Under the pieces are notes generated by a model. It saw only the letters and a program-made list of their open reading frames with translations, did not search any database and was not told the DNA's origin. From Paenibacillus sp. Soil750 (GTDB lineage Bacteria; Bacillota; Bacilli; Paenibacillales; NBRC-103111): a stretch of 64,000 nt of DNA. The stretch covers positions 62,001-126,000 of the forward strand of contig NZ_LMSD01000008.1 of assembly GCF_001428045.1 (NCBI RefSeq), written 5' to 3'. How positions within the stretch are numbered: the first letter of the stretch is position 1; every line of letters begins with the position of its first letter. Shown one piece after another: positions 29,379 to 36,955 of the stretch. A program made the translations under genes and the position numbers.

Positions 29379-29861
29379 AACATATACATACTGAAAAAAC
29401 TGTGACTTTAATGTTGTTAATAATAGATGGGATTAATGTGCGAAAAAGGTAGTTTTGGATTGGAATAAGTCTTCTGGACCCTCCTTTTGGACCATATAAG
29501 AGGTACAAAAAAAGATCCATCCCTTTTCAAAATCACTATGTCTAAACTGATAAAACTTTTGGGAAGGGAATAAGCCAAATGTTCTTTTCAACATGTACGA
29601 ATGAGGATTGGAGAAAAATATTGTTTTTTTGTAATTAGTACTAACAACTTAAGTTGCGATGGCGGTATTGCCTAATGAGTAGTTCGAAAATCTTAACATT
29701 ATTGTAAACTCATAGTGGAAGAAGTGGATGAGGCGAAAAGTAACTCTTAGGCCGGCGTGACTATAAAAATAGTTCAATAGTTTTGAATTGAGGAAGGATG
29801 GATAATGTTGGGTGTCGAATAATGTAAATTAATACATATATAGTTTTAAGGGGTGAAGCTT
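29379..29861. other. AT-rich intergenic stretch before the restriction gene
   Basis: No convincing gene is seen. The last 100 bases are very AT-rich and contain a dyad with TGTA/TACA ends (29823-29836) just before the ribosome site of the HNH gene, which could be a control site for that gene. No -35/-10 pair stands out. Confidence 0.35.
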
Positions 29862-30857
29862 ATGTTAGAATCATTTAACTCCCTTTGCGAGTTTAGGAGA
29901 CTAAATCCAGGTACTAAGGGAAGTGCAATGCTCAGTAACGACCCCGTACTAGAGGGTGTAAAAAAAGATCTATCGTCCGTAGTAGATTGGCTCAAAGATA
30001 GGTTTCAGGGTTATAAGGGTGTAACCTATACTTTTGAACAATCAAAAGGGATAGCAAGGTTTCCTAGTATATTCCATGTCTCGCTTTTACCCCCGGGTCA
30101 ACAGGTCTCTAAAGGGATATATGTTGTAATTTGTTTTGATATAAAAGGAAGAGGCGCATTAATTGGTTGCGCAGAATCTAAAACAAATCCCCAAGGATTG
30201 AATAGAATTCTACGTTCAAAAAATAAAGATTTACGAATAGATGTAGATGGAAGAAGACCAACAACAAAATATAATGATGTTTTTGAGAATCCTAAAGAGT
30301 TTTATTTTGAAAGGTCCACTATAGAGGAAATAGAAGAACATTTGAAGGAATCGTTAGAGCTATGTCTTTATCATTTGAAACTAATTCAAGATAAAGAATC
30401 AGATCTTAAAATTTCGACATTAGTCCAAGCTAATTCCGATCTTCCTTTTAATCCTGAAAACATTAATAACGCAAAAGAGAAAATAGCGAGGTACATCTCA
30501 TATAGAAGAGGTCAAAAGAAATTTAGAGAAAAGCTTCTTGCGGCATATAATGGTAGATGCGCAGTAACTGGCTGTGACGTTCTTGAAACCCTAGAAGCAG
30601 CACATATTGTTCCGTACCACGGCGAGGAAACAAACAATAGTACTAATGGACTGTTATTAAGAGGGGATATTCATACCTTGTTTGATCTTGGATTGATTAC
30701 AATAAATTCAGGAACCTTAACAGTTAGAGTATCTAGTCAATTAAATACATCTATCTACTGGTACCTACATAATCAAAAACTGAATTTACCTGAAAAAAAG
30801 TCTCTATTCCCTAGTGAAAAAGCCATAGAATACCATAATCGTAACTTTCAAGATTAA
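29862..30857 (+). CDS. HNH endonuclease with MrcB_N-like (DUF3578) N-terminal domain; likely restriction enzyme
   Basis: About 331 residues. The N-terminal half (to about 170) resembles the MrcB_N/DUF3578 domain, a presumed DNA-reading module, with FPSIFHVSLLPPG, KGIYVVICFDIKGRG and GCAESKTNPQG. The C-terminal half is an HNH_2-type nuclease: REKLLAAYNGRCAVTGCD, ALEAAHIVPYHG (H248), NGLLLRGDIHTLFDLGL. This HNH form is common in type II and modification-dependent restriction enzymes. The ATG chosen is seven bases after AAGGGGTGA. The cytosine-5 methyltransferase gene lies 154 bases downstream on the same strand, so the two are probably restriction and modification partners. Whether it cuts unmodified DNA (classic type II) or modified DNA cannot be told from sequence. 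Confidence 0.8.
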   Translation: MLESFNSLCEFRRLNPGTKGSAMLSNDPVLEGVKKDLSSVVDWLKDRFQGYKGVTYTFEQSKGIARFPSIFHVSLLPPGQQVSKGIYVVICFDIKGRGALIGCAESKTNPQGLNRILRSKNKDLRIDVDGRRPTTKYNDVFENPKEFYFERSTIEEIEEHLKESLELCLYHLKLIQDKESDLKISTLVQANSDLPFNPENINNAKEKIARYISYRRGQKKFREKLLAAYNGRCAVTGCDVLETLEAAHIVPYHGEETNNSTNGLLLRGDIHTLFDLGLITINSGTLTVRVSSQLNTSIYWYLHNQKLNLPEKKSLFPSEKAIEYHNRNFQD

Positions 30858-31011
30858 TTTTGGGAAATAATATAGGGGATAGTTTAAATGAACCTATTCA
30901 AACTTTGTAATTGAAAAAAATGATATAATAACGCATTTGTCTTTCAATCTATGAAATAAATTAATAATATGCTATCCTGGTTCTAGATAAACCATTGACA
31001 GGTGGATAGTG

Positions 31012-32268
31012 ATGACAATGAGCAAAGAAAAAAAATATACTGTTCTAGATCTCTTTTGCGGTGCAGGCGGAATGTCAGAGGGATTCATGCAAGCGGGATT
31101 CTACATTCCATTTGCTAGCGATTATAGTAAAGAAGCAGCGGAAACGTATAAAAATCGACACGCGCAGTTAGGCCATGAGCTTACTTTCTTTCAAGGAGAT
31201 ATTAGAAGTCTCTCAAGAAAGCCTAATCTTGCCGAATTCTTAAATGGGGCTTCAATTGATGTAATTGTAGGAGGGCCTCCGTGCCAAGGATTTAGTCTTT
31301 CAGGGAAAAGGGATGAAAATGACCCCAGAAATAAAATGTTTCTTGAATATTTAAAAATTGTTAAGAGTGTGCAGCCAAAATATTTTGTTATGGAAAATGT
31401 TGAGGGTATTTTATCGTATAGGTTTACAAAGATTAGAGGAGTTTCTGGTAAGGTCTATATAAACGAGCTTGCGTCAAAAATTATTGAGGAAGAAGCACTT
31501 AAACTAGGCTATAGAGTCCAATGTCTTCAATTAAATGCAAAAGACTATGGTGTTCCACAGAATAGGCCGCGGGTAATTTTTATTGCAAATAAGGTTGAAA
31601 AAAAAGGTAAAGAATATATTGATGTAGTTCCTAGGCCAAGCCTCCCCAAAAAAAGAGAGAAAATAGTTACTGTTCAAGAGGCAATTTCTGATTTAAGCTT
31701 CTTGAAAAATGGAGAGAGTTCAACCAATTATAATGAAGAATATGAGCAAACTGCCTATCAATCAATGTTAAGAAATGGTCTTACTCCAGGGGCTAATAAT
31801 AGAACTATAAGATGCGAAGAGTTGTTGAATCATAAAGCATCAAAACATTTAGAAAAAACGGTAGATAGATTTAACAAATTAAACCCAGGCGAGACTATTG
31901 CCGAACTATTAGGCAGACTAGATGAGATAGATCATGCTTATTATTTTACTAAGAAATATAGATGTTCTAAGTTAGATAGAGATCAAGTTTCCCCCACCGT
32001 TCTCACTCTTCCAGATGATATTATTCATTATGATGAAACGAATCCACGGATTTTAACAGTGAGGGAGTTTGCTAGACTACAATCTTTCGACGACAGTTTT
32101 GAATTTTGTGGGAAAAGAACAACGGGTGGAGAAAGAAGAAAATTTGAGACTCCTCAATATACTCAGGTCGGGAATGCAGTACCTCCTTTATTTGCTAGAG
32201 CTATTGCGGTGGAAGTAATGTGTGCTTTACAACAAATAGAGACTACCAGAGAGGCAGTAATTATTTAG
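31012..32268 (+). CDS. DNA (cytosine-5-)-methyltransferase
   Basis: A 418-residue m5C DNA methyltransferase with every core motif. Motif I is DLFCGAGGMSEGF, motif IV GGPPCQGFSLSG (catalytic C91), motif VI FVMENVEG, motif VIII QNRPRVIFIA, and motif X YTQVGNAVPPLFA. The target-recognition region between VIII and X is about 180 residues, normal for a type II enzyme with one specificity. It transfers a methyl group from SAM to cytosine and would protect host DNA from the upstream HNH enzyme. Three start codons lie within ten bases (GTG, ATG, ATG); the first ATG is six bases after GGTGG. The dual-GHKL gene follows after only 28 bases, suggesting co-transcription. Confidence 0.93.
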   Translation: MTMSKEKKYTVLDLFCGAGGMSEGFMQAGFYIPFASDYSKEAAETYKNRHAQLGHELTFFQGDIRSLSRKPNLAEFLNGASIDVIVGGPPCQGFSLSGKRDENDPRNKMFLEYLKIVKSVQPKYFVMENVEGILSYRFTKIRGVSGKVYINELASKIIEEEALKLGYRVQCLQLNAKDYGVPQNRPRVIFIANKVEKKGKEYIDVVPRPSLPKKREKIVTVQEAISDLSFLKNGESSTNYNEEYEQTAYQSMLRNGLTPGANNRTIRCEELLNHKASKHLEKTVDRFNKLNPGETIAELLGRLDEIDHAYYFTKKYRCSKLDRDQVSPTVLTLPDDIIHYDETNPRILTVREFARLQSFDDSFEFCGKRTTGGERRKFETPQYTQVGNAVPPLFARAIAVEVMCALQQIETTREAVII

Positions 32269-32296
32269 AAGCAGTTTCAAGTTAAGGATTGTCTAA

Positions 32297-34651
32297 ATGA
32301 TATTTAAAAAATCTCTGTCTAAGAGAGTGATGAAAATGGAAAAAGATACGGTTAACTTTAAAATAAGTTCTGGATTAAAAAACCTGATTGGTAAAGAGTT
32401 AATTACTGATGAGCTTATTGCAATATTTGAGTTAGTTAAAAATTCATTTGATGCACATGCGAAGAGTGTGAAAATTTTTTTTGAGAACATATATTCTAAT
32501 AGGGATGCTCGAATAATAATTGTCGATACAGGAAAAGGCATGGATATTACTGATATAGAAGAAAAATGGTTGTTTGTAGCTTATTCAGCCAAAAAAGATG
32601 GCTCCGAAGATAATAACGAATTGGATGATTATAGGAATACGTTAAAGGGACATCGAGGTTACGCAGGAGCAAAAGGAGTAGGCCGGTTTTCTTGTGATCG
32701 ACTAGGAAGTAAATTAAATTTAATAACAATAAAAGATAAACCAGAATCTCTTATAGAAAATATTAAGATTAACTGGGAAGACTTCGAAAAAGATTCTAAA
32801 GAAGAATTCTTTGAAATCGAACTTGAGCATAACGTACTTCAATCACATAGCTATGAGATACATCACGGAACTATTTTAGAAATATTAGATTTGCGAGATA
32901 CATGGGATAGAACCAAACTTCTGAAATTAAAACAATCTCTTGAAAAATTAATTAATCCTAATCAACAAAGTGATGAATTCTCAATTGAACTAATAGTTAA
33001 TGAAGAATTAGAAAAAGATGCTAGTATAAAAGATCCACGCAAGAAAATTAATGGCTTCGTAAATAATACTATCTTTGAAGTTCTAAAAGTAAAAACAACT
33101 CGAATAAATACAATAGTATCTGAAGATGGAAGTAAAATAACTACCACTTTAGAAGATCGTGGGAAATTAATCTATAAAACAGTTGAAAACAACCCTTTTT
33201 CTATTTCAGGTGTTGAGATTGAACTCTTCTATTTAAATCAAACAGCGAAGATCAATTTCACTAAGTTAATGGGGATTCGCCCAGTTAGATATGGATCCAT
33301 TTTTATGTATAAAAACGGTTTTAGAATCTATCCTTTCGGTGAAGTGGGAGAAGATCCTCTGAAACTTGATGCTAGAAAAACACAAGGTCATAGTAGATAT
33401 TTGGGTAATCGTGAACTAATAGGACGAATTGAAATAGTAGACCATAAAGATTCATTTATTGAAACAACAAGTAGAGATGGCGGTTTAATAAAGAATCACA
33501 ATTATGAAGATCTTGTACAATTTTTTTATGATAAGGCTTTGAAAAAATTAGAGAGATATGTAGTTAATATTATAAGATGGGGTGAGCCCTACAGACTCAA
33601 TAAAGATGATGAAGAAAAGCAACCAGCATTAAACCCTGAAGATGTGAAAAACGATATTCAGGGGATTATAAAAAATTTATCGGCATCCGATGAGATACTT
33701 TCGATTGAATTCGATGATGATTTTTTAGCCATTATTGAAGAAAGGCAAGAAAATAGTGTTACTAGAACACTAACTGAACTAACGGCAAAAGCTGTAGTCT
33801 CTTCTGATGACCCTGCATTACATTTAGGTCTGGAAAAGCTAGGTAGAAAAGTAAATAAGTTAATAGATGAAAGAAATCAATTTGAAATAGAGACTGAGGA
33901 AAAAACTGTAGAGTTAAAGAAAACTACTAAAGAATTGGAGCAAATTAATAATCAAAATCTTTTCTTAAAATCAATTGCTTCAGCTGATATTAAGGAAATA
34001 GCAAGCTTACAACATCATATAGATCATGGAACTGTGAAGATTACTCGTAATCTAACAAAGCTTGCTATTGCAATTGAAAATGATGCACCAAAATCTGAAT
34101 TGATGAGCTATGTTGAGAGAATAAGTCTAGAAAATAATAAAATTTCCACCATAGCAAGATTTGTTACTAAAGCAAATTTTAATACTACATCAAAAAGTTT
34201 AACGCGTGACTTAGTGCAATTTGTTAATGAGTATATTGAGAATGTTTATAAAGACTATGAAGATTTACGAATTAATAACCAATTATTAAGTGTAGATATT
34301 TCTACACCAGAGAATCTTTCGTTTGTGTGTAGATTTAAACCGCTGGAAATTATAATAATAATTGATAATCTACTAAGTAATTCATATAAAGCAAATTCTA
34401 AAGAAATTTCTATCTCGTGGAAGAAAAATTCTGATTCGAAGCTACTACTCTATTATCAAGATGATGGTAAAGGAATACCTGAGAGTATTATAGGTAAGAT
34501 TTTTGAATTTGGATTTACAACAACTGATGGTTCAGGTCTAGGTCTATATCATGTTAAGCAAATGATCGAGAGTATGGGTGGAAAAATAACAGTGAATAAC
34601 AAAGTGGAAAAAGGTGTTCAGTTTATTCTGGAGGTACATCATGGGGCTTAA
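32297..34651 (+). CDS. Protein with two GHKL ATPase modules: HSP90/MutL-like plus histidine-kinase-like
   Basis: A 784-residue soluble protein with no membrane segment. The N-terminal GHKL domain has FELVKNSFDA (N49, D52), DTGKGMD (77-83) and GHRGYAGAKGVGRF (118-131), the set found in HSP90/MutL/MORC ATPases. After about 350 residues a coiled coil (IETEEKTVELKKTTKELEQINNQN) leads to a helical-dimer region with candidate phospho-histidines (H573/H574 in LQHHIDH). A second, histidine-kinase-type ATPase domain follows, with IIDNLLSNS, DDGKGIP and DGSGLGLYH. MutL/MORC-like GHKL proteins are known in restriction-modification operons. The ATG is eight bases after AAGGA. Its 3' end overlaps the response-regulator gene by 11 bases, making the two a coupled pair. 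Roles are inferred. Confidence 0.8.
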   Translation: MIFKKSLSKRVMKMEKDTVNFKISSGLKNLIGKELITDELIAIFELVKNSFDAHAKSVKIFFENIYSNRDARIIIVDTGKGMDITDIEEKWLFVAYSAKKDGSEDNNELDDYRNTLKGHRGYAGAKGVGRFSCDRLGSKLNLITIKDKPESLIENIKINWEDFEKDSKEEFFEIELEHNVLQSHSYEIHHGTILEILDLRDTWDRTKLLKLKQSLEKLINPNQQSDEFSIELIVNEELEKDASIKDPRKKINGFVNNTIFEVLKVKTTRINTIVSEDGSKITTTLEDRGKLIYKTVENNPFSISGVEIELFYLNQTAKINFTKLMGIRPVRYGSIFMYKNGFRIYPFGEVGEDPLKLDARKTQGHSRYLGNRELIGRIEIVDHKDSFIETTSRDGGLIKNHNYEDLVQFFYDKALKKLERYVVNIIRWGEPYRLNKDDEEKQPALNPEDVKNDIQGIIKNLSASDEILSIEFDDDFLAIIEERQENSVTRTLTELTAKAVVSSDDPALHLGLEKLGRKVNKLIDERNQFEIETEEKTVELKKTTKELEQINNQNLFLKSIASADIKEIASLQHHIDHGTVKITRNLTKLAIAIENDAPKSELMSYVERISLENNKISTIARFVTKANFNTTSKSLTRDLVQFVNEYIENVYKDYEDLRINNQLLSVDISTPENLSFVCRFKPLEIIIIIDNLLSNSYKANSKEISISWKKNSDSKLLLYYQDDGKGIPESIIGKIFEFGFTTTDGSGLGLYHVKQMIESMGGKITVNNKVEKGVQFILEVHHGA

Positions 34652-35561
34652 CTATAAGATTTTGTGGTTTGAAGATGACGTTGAAATAGTCGAAGAAAAT
34701 AAAAAAGAATTAGTAGAATTGCTAGCTGACTATGGTTTAAAGTTAGAGATTCTTCATAAGGATAATGGAATGGATTTGGAAAGTTACATCGATGAAGGAT
34801 TCGATCTAATATTGACTGACTTGAATTTAAATGATGAAGACACTGGGGATAAAATTATTGCAAGGATTCGGGATCATAGTATCTTAACTGAAGTGCTTTT
34901 TTATTCTAGCAATGTTAAAGAGATAAACAATATAATACAGAGACATGAATGGGTCGAGAGGGTCTCTTTTGCAGTTGGAGCTGGTCAAGTACAAAACAAG
35001 ATCAAGCAATTAGTGTCCCTAACCATAAAGAAGTTACAAGAAGTAAATACTGTAAGAGGATTGGTTATGGCTGAGACAAGTGATTTAGATTTGAAGATGA
35101 CTGAGCTTTTAACGGACTTTTTTGATACTTTTAGTGACAGTGAACTGAAAAAGCAAGAGTTGATCAATTCCACTGTGAATAATAGACATGATAGACTTGA
35201 AAAATTAAAAAAGACTCAGCCTACTGATATTAATCAATTTTGTGAACGACTTGATGCAGCAGATAGACTCAATGCTATTGTTAGGTTAATTAACCATACT
35301 GATAATAAGTTAAGTGAAAAACATTTTAATAATAATAAAGAAACATTAAGTAAATATGTAGAAGAGATACTGAATATAAGAAACGCTTTAGCTCATGCAA
35401 AAGAATTTTTTGTCGATGGACGAAAGGGTGTTAAAAGTACTGTAAATCAAGTTGAAATATTTTTTGATGACGATTCATGTAAAAAAATAAGAAAAGATAT
35501 TAGTAATCACAGAAGCAATTTAGAAGAGATTCATCTAAAGGTACAAGGCTTGAAACTATAA
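34641..35561 (+). CDS. Response regulator with C-terminal HEPN-like domain
   Basis: A 306-residue protein. The receiver domain (1 to about 130) has the acidic pocket FEDD (11-13), phospho-acceptor D60 in LILTDLNLN, and FYSSNVKEIN as the Ser/Thr switch. The region after about 150 is not a DNA-binding fold. It is all-helical and contains EILNIRNALAHAKEF, in which R247-N248-A-L-A-H252 matches the R(N/D/H)xxxH catalytic signature of HEPN ribonucleases. The ATG sits eight bases after CTGGAGG, inside the end of the dual-GHKL gene. I infer that the GHKL partner phosphorylates or otherwise switches the receiver to release a toxic RNase. The HEPN call rests on one motif and helix content and could instead be a non-catalytic helical domain. 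Confidence 0.75.
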   Translation: MGLNYKILWFEDDVEIVEENKKELVELLADYGLKLEILHKDNGMDLESYIDEGFDLILTDLNLNDEDTGDKIIARIRDHSILTEVLFYSSNVKEINNIIQRHEWVERVSFAVGAGQVQNKIKQLVSLTIKKLQEVNTVRGLVMAETSDLDLKMTELLTDFFDTFSDSELKKQELINSTVNNRHDRLEKLKKTQPTDINQFCERLDAADRLNAIVRLINHTDNKLSEKHFNNNKETLSKYVEEILNIRNALAHAKEFFVDGRKGVKSTVNQVEIFFDDDSCKKIRKDISNHRSNLEEIHLKVQGLKL

Positions 35562-35705
35562 CCAATATTTCTTGTTACTTTTCCTAAAACAAAAAGAGCA
35601 CATAAACCATTCTACTTTAACGTCAAACAGCTGGCTATGAAGAGGAATATTGAAGCAATTATAATTGCTACATTTTGGGCATTTCGCTGAGATAGTACTT
35701 TTCAT
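35556..35705 (-). CDS. 49-residue zinc-ribbon protein
   Basis: A short frame on the minus strand encoding two CxxC knuckles, KCPKCSN near residue 9 and MCSFCFRK near residue 36, separated by 24 residues. This is the layout of a complete zinc ribbon. A strong ribosome site AGGGGGAAG lies seven bases before ATG, which makes chance unlikely. Its stop codon overlaps the response-regulator stop by six bases in convergent orientation. Zinc ribbons of this size can bind nucleic acid or other proteins; in this position an antisense or accessory role to the HEPN regulator is possible but speculative. Confidence 0.6.
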   Translation of the reverse strand: MKSTISAKCPKCSNYNCFNIPLHSQLFDVKVEWFMCSFCFRKSNKKYWL

Positions 35706-36157
35706 AATAGCTTCCCCCTGTAGCTAACTGTATTTCCTGTTGGATAAAGAGATATACCTCTTAAAGATATATTTTTTGATCCTAAAAAATATTCCTTGTG
35801 AACTTATAACCAGATACTTTATTGTTTCAAACAGTTGGAATCAATTTAGCTCTCAACCTATTCCAAGCTTCAAAGCAAGATAGATGCTTATCACCAAGAG
35901 ATCTGGCCAAGGCTTAGCGGAGAAGTTCTTGGATCAATTCATCATGGATAGTCCAGAAAAAGCATACGATCGGACAACTAAGCCAAGAGGCAACAAAGAG
36001 TATAATATTGAATCGGTTGCATGTGGATCAAGGGGGTTAGGTTGGGGGATTAAAAGAGGGGGAAGGCATTCTTAGGTTGTTCCACATTACCAAAGTGTAG
36101 GCAGACGAGGTCAGATTGAAAATGAAAAATAGAAAGAATTTAGATTCGAAATTAACG
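35706..36157. other. Intergenic stretch in the right part of the island
   Basis: It holds the ribosome site of the zinc-ribbon gene at its left end. A 63-codon open frame (35884-36075) has no ribosome site and no recognisable composition, so it is not annotated. Nothing else is seen. Confidence 0.4.
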
Positions 36158-36190
36158 AAACCCTAGACAAAAATCTAGGGTTTATTGTTT
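36158..36190. terminator. Terminator, probably bidirectional
   Basis: A perfect 10-bp stem (aaaccctaga with tctagggttt), loop of six bases, followed on the plus strand by TTTATTG and eight T. On the minus strand it lies just after the XRE gene stop with a weaker T-run. Confidence 0.75.
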
Positions 36191-36193
36191 TTT

Positions 36194-36409
36194 TTATTCC
36201 TCGATTAAATCTACAATCTCCCTTATATCCTCGATCCCCAACGCCTCTGCAATCTTTACAATATGACTAAAATTAATATTCTCACGCTTTCCATTCGCCA
36301 ACTCGCTAAGCGCGGCGTGTCTCACATCCGATAGTCTCGACAGCTCACGCAAGGAGATATTGTGTTTCTGAGTAAGTTCCGCGATTTTAACGACGACTTT
36401 TTTTGCCAT
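36194..36409 (-). CDS. XRE/Cro-type helix-turn-helix repressor
   Basis: A 71-residue protein that is a single lambda-repressor-like DNA-binding domain: KIAELTQKHNISLRELSRLSDVRHAALSELANGKR (HTH) with INFSHIVKIAEALGI closing the fold. There is no second domain. ATG is preceded by AAAGGTGATC. It is divergent from the small 97-residue gene, and palindromic sites cover the shared promoter region, so autorepression and control of the neighbour are likely. Its place at the right edge of the island suggests it could be an island regulator. Confidence 0.85.
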   Translation of the reverse strand: MAKKVVVKIAELTQKHNISLRELSRLSDVRHAALSELANGKRENINFSHIVKIAEALGIEDIREIVDLIEE

Positions 36410-36437
36410 AGGGGATCACCTTTCAAATGTTTGGAGG

Positions 36438-36495
36438 TTGACTATACGCGTTAACGTACCATATAATATTTTTAAAACTGGTACGCTTGTGCGTA
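36438..36495. promoter_or_regulatory. Sigma-A promoter with palindromic operators between XRE and the small gene
   Basis: TTGACT (36438-36443) and TATAAT (36462-36467) are 18 bases apart, a good plus-strand promoter. Two dyads flank the -10: tacgcgttaacgta (36445-36458, in the spacer) and tacgcttgtgcgta (36482-36495, at the start region). The hexamers cgtacc/ggtacg also form an inverted pair across the -10. These are good candidate operators for the XRE protein. Confidence 0.65.
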
Positions 36496-36519
36496 TCATT
36501 TACTCTCGGAGGCGATCCC

Positions 36520-36813
36520 ATGCACCCCATCCAATCCCAATACCAATCCATCATCCAAGAAGAAGCCACGCTAATGCAAAGAATCTCCCTATGTAAGGTC
36601 TCCATCGATATCCTACTTGAATATATCTCCCGTCACGCCGATTCTATTCACATCCTCACCGCTGAGGATATCGTCACGTCGATCCACACGATGACACAGG
36701 ATCTCGACACAGAACTGCTCCACGTCAGATTGGAGAAGGGGATCCTCGAGAACAAGCTCCACGGGTTACAGCTGCAAGCCGATCTATCCACTGCCACTGT
36801 GCAATCCAGTTGA
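36520..36813 (+). CDS. Small coiled-coil hypothetical protein
   Basis: A 97-residue protein, not recognised. It is mostly helical with two long amphipathic stretches (QYQSIIQEEATLMQRISLCKVSIDILLEY and LDTELLHVRLEKGILENKLHGLQLQ) and no membrane segment or metal motif. ATG is seven bases after GGAGG and sits behind a strong promoter controlled, by position, by the divergent XRE repressor. A repressor paired with a small divergent gene could be a toxin-antitoxin-like or phage-derived pair, but no known toxin fold is visible. Confidence 0.65.
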   Translation: MHPIQSQYQSIIQEEATLMQRISLCKVSIDILLEYISRHADSIHILTAEDIVTSIHTMTQDLDTELLHVRLEKGILENKLHGLQLQADLSTATVQSS

Positions 36814-36869
36814 GCTCCCTATCCATTTCAAAACTGCAGGGCTATTTTTCAACTTGAATCCTTTAAAAA

Positions 36870-36904
36870 GTGCACTAACTCCATAAAATCGTGCAGGTCT
36901 AACT
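36870..36904 (+). promoter_or_regulatory. Direct repeats upstream of the DUF2264 gene
   Basis: GTGCACTAACT (36870-36880) and GTGCA-N4-TAACT (36891-36904) are two related half-sites starting 21 bases apart, i.e. on the same helix face. This is the spacing expected of AraC-type activator sites. The assignment is inferred. Confidence 0.4.
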
Positions 36905-36955
36905 TTATGATCTCATCTATACTGAAGTAGATGACTCACAAAGGAGCGTGTAATA

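Larger units (their letters stand above)
24818..36813. other. Putative defence island
   Basis: Adjacent genes encode a Septu-like nuclease/ATPase pair, an MrcB_N-like/HNH endonuclease, a cytosine-5 methyltransferase, a dual-GHKL protein, a HEPN-tailed response regulator, a zinc ribbon and an XRE repressor. From about 28.7 to 36.2 kb the DNA is visibly richer in A and T, with AAA/ATT/GAT-heavy codon use, than the flanking rlmD and DUF2264 genes. This fits horizontal acquisition in at least two pieces. No integrase or transposase is present within it. Confidence 0.75.

Noticed and set aside
35884..36075. 63-codon plus-strand frame at the right of the island
   Set aside because: No Shine-Dalgarno sequence, no recognisable motif and poor codon quality; treated as intergenic.
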